A stretch of 23,372 nucleotides of DNA from assembly GCA_050258575.1 (NCBI GenBank), contig JBLMYZ010000010.1, forward strand, positions 1 through 23,372, given 5' to 3'. Positions 1-7,195 of this stretch are shown in pieces. Every line of letters starts with the position of its first letter. The first letter of the stretch is position 1. Position numbers and translations under genes: made by a program. The notes below the pieces were generated by a model, which searched no databases, was not told the DNA's origin, and saw only the letters and a program-made list of their open reading frames with translations. The stretch comes from JAPUDS01 sp050258575 (GTDB taxonomy: Bacteria > Patescibacteriota > Saccharimonadia > Saccharimonadales > Saccharimonadaceae).

Positions 1-58
1 GAGCGACTACATGTCTGGCTCAGAAGTTGTAGTTGACGGCGGTTTTTTGGTAGCCTAA
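1..58 (+). CDS. C-terminal end of a short-chain dehydrogenase/reductase (partial)
   Basis: Reading from base 2, eighteen codons precede a TAA at 56-58 and encode SDYMSGSEVVVDGGFLVA. The pattern Tyr-(Met/Ile)-(Ser/Thr)-Gly-x-x-(Val/Ile)-x-Val-Asp-Gly-Gly is the classical C-terminal signature of short-chain dehydrogenases/reductases (NAD(P)-dependent Rossmann enzymes), where it lies close to the end of the protein. The catalytic Ser-Tyr-Lys centre and the nucleotide-binding Gly motif lie outside the window, so the substrate cannot be named. It converges on hsp20, with a hairpin between the two genes. Confidence 0.75.
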   Translation, partial: SDYMSGSEVVVDGGFLVA

Positions 59-88
59 AAACACTACCGCCCAGAAAGAGCGGTAGTG
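59..88 (-). terminator. Rho-independent terminator of hsp20
   Basis: A perfect 9-bp stem (62-70 with 80-88, arms CACTACCGC and GCGGTAGTG) encloses a 9-nt loop. On the minus strand it is followed at once by TTTTTAGG, giving a canonical intrinsic terminator for hsp20. On the plus strand there is an A-run before the stem but no T-run after it, so it should work poorly for the SDR gene, though it may still protect that mRNA's 3' end. Confidence 0.8.
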
Positions 89-107
89 GCGCGTGTTGTA
101 GACCGAG

Positions 108-530
108 CTATTTTTTCTTGATGGCGATCTTTTTAGGCTGTTCGTGTGGTTTCATCGGCACGACAACTTTTAGCAAGCCCTGCTCGAGATCAGCCGAGAT
201 CTTGTCCACTTCAGCTCGTTCCGGCAGCTGAATACGGCGGTAAAAACTCGAGTTTGATTCGCGGATAACGTATTTTTTGTCCTTGTCCTCGTCTTTTTCG
301 TGCCGTTCGGCCTGCACGACCAGGCAGTTATTTTCGATCTCGACGTTGACGTCGTCTTCGGAAAAGTTCGGCAGATGGGCCTCGACGACCAGGTCACCCT
401 TTTTGTCGGTGTAGACGTCGGTTGCGGGCAGGGCGAGCGAACGGCTCGGCCCCATGAAATCATCGTCGAAAAACTGCCGCTGCAACGCGCTCAGCTCGGC
501 GAACGGGTCAAAACGTACTAATTTTGTCAT
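108..530 (-). CDS. hsp20: Small heat shock protein, Hsp20/alpha-crystallin family
   Basis: A 140-residue cytosolic ATP-independent holdase that binds unfolding proteins and passes them to ATP-dependent chaperones. After an N-terminal arm with the usual FDPF stretch, the alpha-crystallin domain covers about residues 36-125: it starts near PATDVYTDKKGDLVVEAHLP, has the conserved F-x-R-x-I-x-LP strand (FYRRIQLPE) and the A-D-L-x-x-G-L-L-x-V-x-V-P signature (ADLEQGLLKVVVPM). The C-terminus KKIAIKKK contains the I-x-I motif that drives oligomer assembly. Length is normal for the family. The ATG at 530 has a strong SD (GGAGG) about seven bases upstream. The predicted mRNA begins close to a small 5-bp hairpin (546-560), which may protect the 5' end. 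A CIRCE element overlies its promoter, so HrcA control is expected. Confidence 0.95.
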   Translation of the reverse strand: MTKLVRFDPFAELSALQRQFFDDDFMGPSRSLALPATDVYTDKKGDLVVEAHLPNFSEDDVNVEIENNCLVVQAERHEKDEDKDKKYVIRESNSSFYRRIQLPERAEVDKISADLEQGLLKVVVPMKPHEQPKKIAIKKK

Positions 531-567
531 ATCTTCCTCCTTTTTTCGGGTTATGCCCGATACTTCT

Positions 568-607
568 AGTGTATAAAACTAGCACTCTCGTGTCAAGAGT
601 GCTAGTT
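568..607 (-). promoter_or_regulatory. CIRCE operator (HrcA site) overlapping the hsp20 promoter
   Basis: CTAGCACTC-N9-GAGTGCTAG at 579-605 (extended by AA/TT to 577-607) matches the CIRCE consensus TTAGCACTC-N9-GAGTGCTAA except for the outermost pair. On the minus strand the 9-nt spacer contains TTGACA (596-591), a consensus -35, and TACACT lies 17 nt downstream at 573-568 as the -10. The predicted start is near 561. HrcA bound here would cover the -35, so the gene should be repressed at normal temperature. hrcA is not in the window. Confidence 0.9.
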
Positions 608-642
608 GTGGCGACTGGTGGGCTGAAATATGCAACTAGGTA

Positions 643-672
643 TTGACGGATACTCTCGGGGGGAGGTATACT
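643..672 (+). promoter_or_regulatory. Promoter of the giant surface protein
   Basis: TTGACG (643-648), an 18-nt spacer and TATACT (667-672) form a good housekeeping promoter. The start would be near 679, leaving a 5' untranslated region of about 128 nt. That leader is rich in A and C, with no strong local hairpin. AGCCT (722-726) and AGGCT (780-784) could form a weak long-range stem just before the ribosome binding site. Confidence 0.6.
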
Positions 673-806
673 TAAAAGCACTTTCGCTTTCTAACATAAA
701 CACTGCGAGTACTGTGTCAAAAGCCTAAGAGAGAACAAAAGAGACAACCACCATATTTCCACCACAACCTTTCACAAAAAGGCTAACTTCTAAAAGGGAA
801 AAGGAA

Positions 807-3800
807 ATGCAGCGACACACTACTCGCCGCCGAGTGTTTCGTATCGGTATATCACTCATCATCCTAGGGCTGAGCTTTGTTGGGCTTTGGTCTACGGTCC
901 AACCAGCGAGAGCTCTCGGTCATGTCTATCTCGTCACCAACACCGGTGACAACAACGGCGTAAACCCAGCTCCAGGAGCCGGCACTGGCACACTCCGCCA
1001 GGCTATCGTCGACGCCAACGCCAACGCCACTTTGCTAAACGGTGAGCCGCACAATATACAGTTCAATATACCTGGCGACGGTGTGCAGACTATCGCCCTT
1101 TCGACCGTGCTACCGGATATCACAAGGCCAACTATTGTTGATGGACCTACGCAACCAGGAAGTGTATGCGGTACGCTTGTTCCGTTGAATGCGTCCGGTG
1201 CGATTACTCAATCGGGTCAGACGCCTCACACTCTCAATATAGAAATACAAGGCGGCAGTTTGAACTTCAACGTCTCCGCTGCCGGCTCTGGACTTCGAGG
1301 GCTTGCTTTGGCGCAGTCGGTAAATATGAGCGCGCCAAACTCGTTAGTCGAGTGTAACTACTTTGGTGCAAACAGCTCCGGAGTAAGCCAGGCGATCCTC
1401 CGACCGCTGACAGTGGGTGCAACGGCTGACAATACTGAGGTACGGAATAATCTTTTTGCCTCCGCAATTAACTGGTGGGTAGGAGTACGGGGGAAATCTG
1501 CTGACAATCTTTCTGGGGTGAATCTCCATAACAATCTCATAGGGACGAGTCCAGATGGCCGCTCTGCGAACACTACAGTTCTTGAAGCCCAAACCTCTGG
1601 TCTGTCAGCGGAGTATACGAGTGATTTAGCAGTGAAAGATAATATCTTCGCTAGTGTCCTAGCAACCGTTGTGCCATGGTGCGCTCGTATAACTACCTCA
1701 CAGAATCCGACGGTGAGGGGCAATTATTTTGGCTGGGCCGTTGACGGTAGGGTCAGCCTTGGTGGTTGCCAAGGTTTTACGCTAGAGGGGGTAACCGGTG
1801 GAATGGTGGGCGGTTCGGACGCTACTGATAGAAATTATTTTTCGAATACTACTCTAAGTTTGATTGGGGGCTCGGGAATCGCGGCCAAGGGGAATTATTT
1901 TGGATTTGCTCCTGACGGAGAGACAATAGAGCAAAACCTTAGCACTGGAATTAGGATAGGGGGTGGTTCCTCTCACTTCATCGGCGGTTTGGGTGCAGAC
2001 GATGGCAACGTCGTTGCCGCCAAAGCACCTGCAAAAGCGATTGATATTTCTTCAAACTCCAGCAACTTTACCGTGCAAGGAAATTATATTGGCCTGACAC
2101 CAGATGGTCGTCTGCTTCCAAAGGCGGAGGCTGGAATCTCCTTGAATAATGCGGGTAGTGGTTTGATCGACAAGAATGTGGTTACCAATAGTACCGGTAC
2201 AGGTATAGATATCAGTGGGCAGCAACATCCGTTAACCATCAAGCGTAACCTTGTGGGTCTTGCAGGTGACGGTGTAACTGCGGTTCCAAATGATAGTGAT
2301 GGCATTAGAGTATCAGGAGGTAATGCAACCACTGGTTCAGTGATGATTGGCGGTAGCCAAGCAGGGGACGGGAACTATGTCGCTGCCAATAGCCGTTATG
2401 GGATCAGTACCTATTTTTCGACCGTTTCTATCACGGTGTACGGCAATAAAATCGGCGTTGCTAAAGACGGTAGCTTGAAAGGTAACAAGTGGGACGGTAT
2501 TCGGTTTAACGACGGGTCGCCCGAGCACGGTAATCCAAGCGGGGTACAAAAGGTTGGTGGTATTAACCCAGGCGAAGGTAATGAGATTGCAGGTAACGGG
2601 AGATCTGGCGTGTTTCAGAGCTATGACGGCAACCCTAATACCTATGGGGTAGGTTTGACCGTGCGGGGGAATTCGATTCATGACAACGCATGGCCGGGTA
2701 TTTTGCTTGGCCGTGACTCGACGGCTTTACTCGCGAATGACTATCAGGATCCTGACGAAGGGCCGAATCATCTGCAGAACTACCCGGTTGTCAACCAAAC
2801 CATGCAAAGTTGCAGCGGTCAGACGAGTGAGCCAGTCTCACTTCTAAACTCCACTCCCAACACTCCCTTCACTATCGACTACTACGCCAACCCAAGCTGG
2901 GATTCGAGCAGTGGTGTACCTCGTCAGGGGGAACAGTGGGTAAGTAGTGAAACCGTCACCACCGACGCTAACGGCAACGCTATGTTGCGTATCCCAAGCG
3001 ACATCGTGAACCCAAGCGCCACCGCTACCAACCCACAGGGTAGCACGAGCGAATTTGGCTCCGTCAACAACATAAAGTTTACCGACTGTCAGGATATGTT
3101 GCAGCGACAGGTTGCAACCACTTCTGAGCAAGATTTTGAACTAAGCGCAAACTGGACCGGCGAGAACATCCCTGTGACAGAGTATAGAAACTGGCCAACC
3201 TGGGACCCTGCAACCAACGCCGACAAAGATAATATCAAGAAAACCGGTATGACGGTCTCTATCACGGTCGGCGGACGACCATTTGTTCCGACTGAACCTC
3301 TATCTCAGTGGAGTACGGCATATGATGTGCAGGATTGGGGCTGGTCAGCCTATGGCCACACCGCCGCACCTCTCCCCGAGGGTGAGTATGATGTTATCCT
3401 GACAGTCACCGACCCCGTGTCTGGTTTCTCCATGACCAAAACCTACCCTAAAGCCGTCAAAGTCGTTTTGCCGCGTGTCAACTACACGACGACCTTTACT
3501 AACAACCAGACCCCGACTCTCACTGGTACGGCGAGCGGAGTGTGGCGTTACAATGGAGTTAACAGCGCCTATATCTTGCCAAAAGGCACCACACCCGCTC
3601 CCGATACAACCCTTTGGCCGGGTGACCAGGGGTTCTACAAGAAGCGTATCATTCGCTACGTAGCTGACATCAATGCCCAGGGGAACCGTCTCGACACGGG
3701 GAGCTTCAAGGTTATCACTAACAAAACAGAGTACAAAGCAGCCCTAGTAGTTCAGTACAGCCAGGAAGCGGCCGACGTGCAAGCCGACTTCGAGAAGAAC

Positions 3801-4619
3801 TTTGCCCAGCGGTACCTAAGCCGCGCTAGCGGGGTTGATACTCCAAGCATAACGACCCTCGATGGACTCAAAGGTCTCTGTACCAACCAAGCTGTTATCG
3901 ACCAGCTGAATATATACATTGGTTGGGGTTACTGGCAGTCAGACCCACTGACGTCAGCTTCCGACTGTCAGAACTTTTTCCAGACCCAGTATGACCAGAT
4001 CAAACCTCGGTATGATCAGTACCTTACAGATAAGATAACTGCTCTCGACGATACCGATCCAACTTCTTACTACAATACCTACTACGACTTCTCATCGCTC
4101 CCCGAAGGTGAGTACGACGTCTACTTTATGGGTGCAGACTTATCCGGTCAGTCATTTACGAGGGACTTCCCGGGCGGTCTCGTCATCGACCTCACCGCTC
4201 CGACTGTTACCGTTACTGTTGACAGTGCCCAGACCAACATCTCGCCCCAGCTCAACGGTACTGTCTCTGAGCCATATGCAACCGTTAGGGTAACCATTCG
4301 TGCCGCCGACGGCACAACATACGGTCCGTATGTCGCCATCAACAACGGAGATGGCACCTGGACGCTGCCTGCTGGTACTATCCAACCTAGTCTCGTGCTT
4401 GGTGTATACACTGTCACTGCCGAAGCTACCGACCTAGCTGGGCAGAGTACTACCTATGCTACAAATCTCACTATAGTAACCACCCAGAGTGAAACAGGAC
4501 GACTATCCCCGACCGGTGCGAATATGCTTGTAGCTAGTATTGTTGCGGGTGGCTTGGTGGTGAGTGGGACGGTAGGATTAAAAAAGTGGCGGATAACAGC
4601 GCGGAACTTGACATTCTAA
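807..4619 (+). CDS. Giant secreted parallel beta-helix surface protein with Ig-like domain and sortase-like tail
   Basis: A 1270-residue secreted protein. Residues 1-37 form a signal peptide (RRR, a hydrophobic core, then ARA-LG). A CSLREA-like entry (VTNTGDNNG...GTLRQAI, about 43-70) leads into a long right-handed parallel beta-helix to about residue 650, carrying at least six copies of N-x-(I/F/V)-G-x-x-x-D-G (for example NLIGTSPDG, NYFGFAPDG, NYIGLTPDG, NLVGLAGDG, NKIGVAKDG). The next part holds two segments with the repeated phrase LPEGEYDV, then an Ig-like module at about 1131-1225. The tail has LSPTG at 1233-1237, a hydrophobic segment and LKKWR, resembling an LPxTG sorting signal with altered second and third residues. 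The ATG at 807 follows AAAGGAAA. Beta-helices of this kind bind or cleave glycans, or act as adhesins; no catalytic residues could be assigned, so adhesion is only a guess. No sortase gene lies nearby. Confidence 0.85.
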   Translation: MQRHTTRRRVFRIGISLIILGLSFVGLWSTVQPARALGHVYLVTNTGDNNGVNPAPGAGTGTLRQAIVDANANATLLNGEPHNIQFNIPGDGVQTIALSTVLPDITRPTIVDGPTQPGSVCGTLVPLNASGAITQSGQTPHTLNIEIQGGSLNFNVSAAGSGLRGLALAQSVNMSAPNSLVECNYFGANSSGVSQAILRPLTVGATADNTEVRNNLFASAINWWVGVRGKSADNLSGVNLHNNLIGTSPDGRSANTTVLEAQTSGLSAEYTSDLAVKDNIFASVLATVVPWCARITTSQNPTVRGNYFGWAVDGRVSLGGCQGFTLEGVTGGMVGGSDATDRNYFSNTTLSLIGGSGIAAKGNYFGFAPDGETIEQNLSTGIRIGGGSSHFIGGLGADDGNVVAAKAPAKAIDISSNSSNFTVQGNYIGLTPDGRLLPKAEAGISLNNAGSGLIDKNVVTNSTGTGIDISGQQHPLTIKRNLVGLAGDGVTAVPNDSDGIRVSGGNATTGSVMIGGSQAGDGNYVAANSRYGISTYFSTVSITVYGNKIGVAKDGSLKGNKWDGIRFNDGSPEHGNPSGVQKVGGINPGEGNEIAGNGRSGVFQSYDGNPNTYGVGLTVRGNSIHDNAWPGILLGRDSTALLANDYQDPDEGPNHLQNYPVVNQTMQSCSGQTSEPVSLLNSTPNTPFTIDYYANPSWDSSSGVPRQGEQWVSSETVTTDANGNAMLRIPSDIVNPSATATNPQGSTSEFGSVNNIKFTDCQDMLQRQVATTSEQDFELSANWTGENIPVTEYRNWPTWDPATNADKDNIKKTGMTVSITVGGRPFVPTEPLSQWSTAYDVQDWGWSAYGHTAAPLPEGEYDVILTVTDPVSGFSMTKTYPKAVKVVLPRVNYTTTFTNNQTPTLTGTASGVWRYNGVNSAYILPKGTTPAPDTTLWPGDQGFYKKRIIRYVADINAQGNRLDTGSFKVITNKTEYKAALVVQYSQEAADVQADFEKNFAQRYLSRASGVDTPSITTLDGLKGLCTNQAVIDQLNIYIGWGYWQSDPLTSASDCQNFFQTQYDQIKPRYDQYLTDKITALDDTDPTSYYNTYYDFSSLPEGEYDVYFMGADLSGQSFTRDFPGGLVIDLTAPTVTVTVDSAQTNISPQLNGTVSEPYATVRVTIRAADGTTYGPYVAINNGDGTWTLPAGTIQPSLVLGVYTVTAEATDLAGQSTTYATNLTIVTTQSETGRLSPTGANMLVASIVAGGLVVSGTVGLKKWRITARNLTF

Positions 4620-4636
4620 ACAACTTATGCTAATAT
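4608..4636 (+). promoter_or_regulatory. Consensus promoter inside the 3' end of the surface-protein gene, predicted leaderless
   Basis: TTGACA (4608-4613), exactly 17 nt, then TAATAT (4631-4636) preceded by TGC as an extended -10. The -35 overlaps the last codons of the upstream gene. The ATG at 4643 is 6 nt after the -10, so transcription should start at or next to the start codon. Confidence 0.8.
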
Positions 4637-4642
4637 TGAGTT

Positions 4643-4903
4643 ATGCTCAAAATAAAACAAAAACGACATATTTCATTGCCACACCTGACACTACCAAAAC
4701 CAATGCAGTTTGTTCCAGTTGTCGATGACGGCGACGAGCTGACAGAAGCAATCAACAGCGACCCGACAGTCCATGATGACCAGTGGCAGTTACAGGAACG
4801 GCCAGATACTTCTGAGCTTGAACAATACTGGGATGCTGTCGAGACTGACGTTAAAAATGATCCCAAGTGGTTCACGTTTTCTTCTGATGAAGACACGGCG
4901 TAG
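4643..4903 (+). CDS. Small acidic protein of unknown function
   Basis: An 86-residue orphan that I do not recognise. A basic N-terminus (LKIKQKRH) is followed by a Pro-rich stretch (LPHLTLPKPMQFVP) and a strongly acidic remainder with many Asp and Glu, ending SSDEDTA. No signal peptide, membrane segment or Cys is seen. The main evidence that it is a real gene is its promoter: a near-consensus -35/-10 pair with ideal spacing placed so that the mRNA would begin at the ATG. No SD sequence exists, which fits leaderless translation. It sits between the surface-protein gene and rplU on the same strand, but rplU has its own promoter. The basic-then-acidic layout could suit a nucleic-acid or protein adaptor; that is speculation. 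Confidence 0.65.
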   Translation: MLKIKQKRHISLPHLTLPKPMQFVPVVDDGDELTEAINSDPTVHDDQWQLQERPDTSELEQYWDAVETDVKNDPKWFTFSSDEDTA

Positions 4904-4912
4904 AGGTTGCAG

Positions 4913-4941
4913 TTTACAAGTGAAGTTGTCTCTGTTATAAT
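4913..4941 (+). promoter_or_regulatory. rplU promoter
   Basis: TTTACA (4913-4918), 17 nt, TATAAT (4936-4941). The start is predicted near 4948, giving a leader of about 27 nt containing the SD AAGGAA at 4963-4968. This is the strongest-looking conventional promoter in the window, as expected for a ribosomal protein. Confidence 0.8.
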
Positions 4942-4974
4942 CACAGCCTGAAGTATTAAACATAAGGAAACGCT

Positions 4975-5280
4975 ATGAAAGCAGTCATTAAGGTTGGTGG
5001 CAAGCAATATATTGTCGCCGAAAAAGAGACCCTCCTGGTGGACCGCCTCCCGGATGGCACGAAAGAGCTCGAACTTGACGCGCTGCTCACGATCGATGGT
5101 GACAAAACTACTGTCGGTGCCCCAGTTGTGAAAGGGGTGAAAGTGAAGGCAACTGTGCTAGAGCCAGAGGTAAAAGGCGACAAAGTCCGCGTGATCCGTT
5201 ACAAGTCAAAAAAACGCGTTCACACTGAAAACGGCCATCGCCAGCAATACAGCCGTATTGAAATCAAAAGTATCGCCTAG
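4975..5280 (+). CDS. rplU: 50S ribosomal protein bL21
   Basis: A 101-residue protein matching bL21 end to end. The N-terminus MKAVIKVGGKQYIVAEKETLLVDRLP is the conserved start of the family (A-x-I-x-x-G-G-K-Q-Y-x-V). The C-terminal part has the conserved K-x-K-x-x-Y-K-S-K-K-x-x-H-x-x-x-x-x-H-R-Q region, with KKRVHTENGHRQQYSRIEIKSI as the expected 23S rRNA-binding end. Length is typical. In most bacteria rplU is followed by rpmA (bL27); here greA follows instead and no rpmA is present. SD AAGGAA precedes the ATG by about 6 nt. Confidence 0.97.
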   Translation: MKAVIKVGGKQYIVAEKETLLVDRLPDGTKELELDALLTIDGDKTTVGAPVVKGVKVKATVLEPEVKGDKVRVIRYKSKKRVHTENGHRQQYSRIEIKSIA

Positions 5281-5306
5281 GTAAAACAGCGGTACAGATA
5301 GCCAGA

Positions 5307-5326
5307 GAGGCGCTTTTCGGCGCCTC
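5307..5326 (+). terminator. Hairpin after rplU, possible weak terminator
   Basis: A 7-bp GC-rich stem (GAGGCGC 5307-5313 with GCGCCTC 5320-5326) closes a 6-nt loop TTTTCG. It is followed by CCCACTACG rather than a T-run, so it is either a weak terminator or a 3'-end stabiliser. It lies just before the separate greA promoter. Confidence 0.5.
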
Positions 5327-5336
5327 CCACTACGTC

Positions 5337-5365
5337 TTGACAGAAACAACTCCGCGTCATACACT
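5337..5365 (+). promoter_or_regulatory. greA leader promoter
   Basis: TTGACA (5337-5342), 17 nt, TACACT (5360-5365): the same -35, spacer length and -10 as the hsp20 promoter. The predicted start near 5372 leaves a long leader of about 100 nt before greA. Confidence 0.7.
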
Positions 5366-5371
5366 AAGGAG

Positions 5372-5474
5372 CACTGAGCTAGGGGCGGAGGGTAACGCTT
5401 GTAGCTGAATCGACATTTTACCCAAAAGACGCGCGTCATAAAGCGCGCTTATTGTTTGCAGAAAAGGAGTATAT
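5372..5474 (+). ncRNA. Structured greA leader RNA: pseudoknot plus terminator-like hairpin (candidate attenuator)
   Basis: An imperfect 11-position stem pairs 5377-5387 (AGCTAGGGGCG) with 5396-5406 (CGCTTGTAGCT): eight Watson-Crick pairs, two G-U pairs and one G-G mismatch. Its 8-nt loop is GAGGGTAA (5388-5395). Six loop bases, GGGTAA (5390-5395), are perfectly complementary to TTACCC (5418-5423), which gives a pseudoknot. A second hairpin, GCGCG (5431-5435) with CGCGC (5444-5448), is followed by TTATTGTTT, resembling an intrinsic terminator, and ends just before the greA SD. Known parallel: the E. coli greA leader terminates early to give the GraL small RNAs. I cannot match this fold to a known riboswitch class. 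Alternatively it is a free-standing small RNA of about 85 nt. Confidence 0.5.
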
Positions 5475-5927
5475 ATGAAAAAGAAGTACCAGATCACTCA
5501 GGACGGAAAAAACGAACTGACAGCCGAGCTTGACGAGCTGAAACTGCGTCGCAGCGAGATCGCCGAGAAGATTGCCGCCGCCCGCGACTATGGCGACCTC
5601 AGCGAGAACGCTGAGTATGATGCGGCGCGCGAGGAGCAGGGGATCGTCGAAAGCCGGATCGTCGAGATCGAAGATATTTTGCAGAATTTTGAGATTATTA
5701 CGCCAAAAAATGGCGACACTGTGCATATTGGCAGCACAGTTGAGCTGAAAAATGGCAAAAAAGTGACCTACACGGTCGTGGGGCCAGTCGAGGCGGATCC
5801 GCTTGAGGGTAAAATTAGCAACGAGTCGCCAATCGGTGCGGCACTGATGGGTAAAAAAGCTGGCGACAGAGTGACGATAAAAACGCCAAAAGGCGACACG
5901 ACCTACACCGTCGAAGCTGTGCGCTAA
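5475..5927 (+). CDS. greA: Transcription elongation factor GreA
   Basis: A 150-residue protein. It enters the secondary channel of RNA polymerase and stimulates cleavage of backtracked RNA. The N-terminal coiled coil (about 1-75) carries the conserved G-K-x-x-L-x-x-E-L-x-x-L stretch (DGKNELTAELDELKLRRSEI) and the tip motif A-R-x-x-G-D-L-S-E-N-A-E-Y-x-A (AARDYGDLSENAEYDAA), whose acidic residues chelate the catalytic metal. The C-terminal FKBP-like domain (about 80-150) includes SNESPIGAALMGKKAGD, diagnostic of the family. The ATG at 5475 has AAGGAG five bases upstream. The gene has its own promoter and a structured leader, so expression may be attenuated. Confidence 0.97.
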   Translation: MKKKYQITQDGKNELTAELDELKLRRSEIAEKIAAARDYGDLSENAEYDAAREEQGIVESRIVEIEDILQNFEIITPKNGDTVHIGSTVELKNGKKVTYTVVGPVEADPLEGKISNESPIGAALMGKKAGDRVTIKTPKGDTTYTVEAVR

Positions 5928-5944
5928 GCCTGTTTCCTGAGTTC

Positions 5945-5976
5945 AAAAAGAGACCGCAGACACGCGGCCTCTTTTG
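5945..5976. terminator. Bidirectional terminator between greA and the ABC permease
   Basis: AAAAGAG-a-CCGC (5946-5957) pairs with GCGG-c-CTCTTTT (5964-5975): eleven pairs with one A-C mismatch and a 6-nt loop AGACAC. The A-run on one side and T-run on the other make it an intrinsic terminator on both strands, serving the convergent greA (+) and ABC permease (-). Confidence 0.85.
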
Positions 5977-5989
5977 GTATGTAGGCTGG

Positions 5990-7195
5990 CTACGAACGGC
6001 CAAAAATTTCTTTGAGGCTGAGCTTGCGGCTGTATTCGAGCGCGCCAGACTGGAAAATTCGCACGGCGATATGTACGACGACAGCGGCGCCGATGACGAG
6101 CACGGCGATGCTGACCAAGATCTCGAGCGGTGTGATTGTTCCCGCGGCGTTACGCAACAGGAGCGGTATAGGCGCAGTCAGCGGGAAGTAGCTCAGAATC
6201 TGTACAATAAGCTGGTCAGGCGAACTGATAAACAGCGGAGCTGCGTACAGCGGACCAAACAAGGCCATCATGACAAAGCCGATGGCGCTGCCGGCTTCTT
6301 TGGCTGTCGGGAAAGCTGCTCCGATAGCGACGAGCAGGCCGATAAACAACATGAAACTCGCGGCAAAGATGACCGCAGCTGAGGCTACGCGGACGGCATC
6401 GACCGGGATAGCGCTGAGGTCGAGCGAGGGCAGAGCCAGCTGGTCATGGAGAACGAGATAGCCGATGAGCGCGGGAACGATGAGCAGTAAGGCCTGGATG
6501 AGCGCTAGTACGATGAGGGCGAATATTTTTCCAACGATAACAGTGCGCGCTTCGACGGTTGTCAGCAACATCTCGATGACGCGGTTTTCTTTTTCGTCGG
6601 TTGTACTGGTGATGGCTTGGTTGCCGAACATGGCGATGAGGAAATAAAACAGCACCAAAAACAGTCCGGGCGCGATCATTTGCATGATCGGGTCGGTGGT
6701 TACGCCATCTTTATAGAAGGTGGTTTTAGTTGCGAACGATTTACTGACGACAAGACGGGTGTTTTCGCTGACAGTCGAGTTAACGGACTGCTCAAGCAAG
6801 AGGTTGGCAACCGCGCTGTAGCGTCCGTTGTTAAATATTCCAACGTCCCGGCTGTAGATTTCTGTGCCATTTTTCAGCTCGGGCGGATAGTAGAGAAATG
6901 CGTCTACTTGACCGTGTTTAACTTGGTTAATGGCGGCGGTTTTATCGGTTGTTTTTTGGAAACCAAGCGCGGTGATCATATCGCTGCTGACGAGCTGTGA
7001 TTCGTCCATAACGACAGCGCTAAACGACTGTTTCTCCATGTTTTTCACCGCGTCTTCCGTGGCTTGGTTCGAGAAAAAGACGATGCCAAAAACAACGCCC
7101 ATGAGGACCGGGAACAGAAGTGCCATGATCCAAAACGATTTCTTTTTGAGGGTGCGTATGACTTCGAACCCAAAAACTGTACCCAAGTTATGCAT
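5990..7195 (-). CDS. ABC-2 type exporter permease (NatB-like)
   Basis: A 401-residue integral membrane protein, the permease partner of the upstream ATPase. The layout is typical of the NatB/ABC-2 group: a short cytoplasmic N-terminus with the amphipathic start (FGFEVIRTLKKKSFWIM), TM1 at about 13-37, a large extracellular domain (about 40-170), then five or more membrane segments from about 172 on. It includes the conserved intracellular EKE stretch (TTDEKENRVIEMLLTTV), which contacts the ATPase. The ATG at 7195 is chosen because a good SD (GGAGG, 8 nt spacing) precedes it and it overlaps the end of the ATPase gene by 8 nt; a more upstream ATG at 7210 would place the SD inside the coding sequence. 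Substrate unknown: relatives export sodium, drugs or lipid-like molecules. Confidence 0.88.
   Translation of the reverse strand: MHNLGTVFGFEVIRTLKKKSFWIMALLFPVLMGVVFGIVFFSNQATEDAVKNMEKQSFSAVVMDESQLVSSDMITALGFQKTTDKTAAINQVKHGQVDAFLYYPPELKNGTEIYSRDVGIFNNGRYSAVANLLLEQSVNSTVSENTRLVVSKSFATKTTFYKDGVTTDPIMQMIAPGLFLVLFYFLIAMFGNQAITSTTDEKENRVIEMLLTTVEARTVIVGKIFALIVLALIQALLLIVPALIGYLVLHDQLALPSLDLSAIPVDAVRVASAAVIFAASFMLFIGLLVAIGAAFPTAKEAGSAIGFVMMALFGPLYAAPLFISSPDQLIVQILSYFPLTAPIPLLLRNAAGTITPLEILVSIAVLVIGAAVVVHIAVRIFQSGALEYSRKLSLKEIFGRS

Noticed and set aside
546..560. Hairpin in the hsp20 leader as an RNA thermometer
   Set aside because: The stem (5 bp) does not pair with the SD, which stays exposed; more likely a 5'-end stabiliser.
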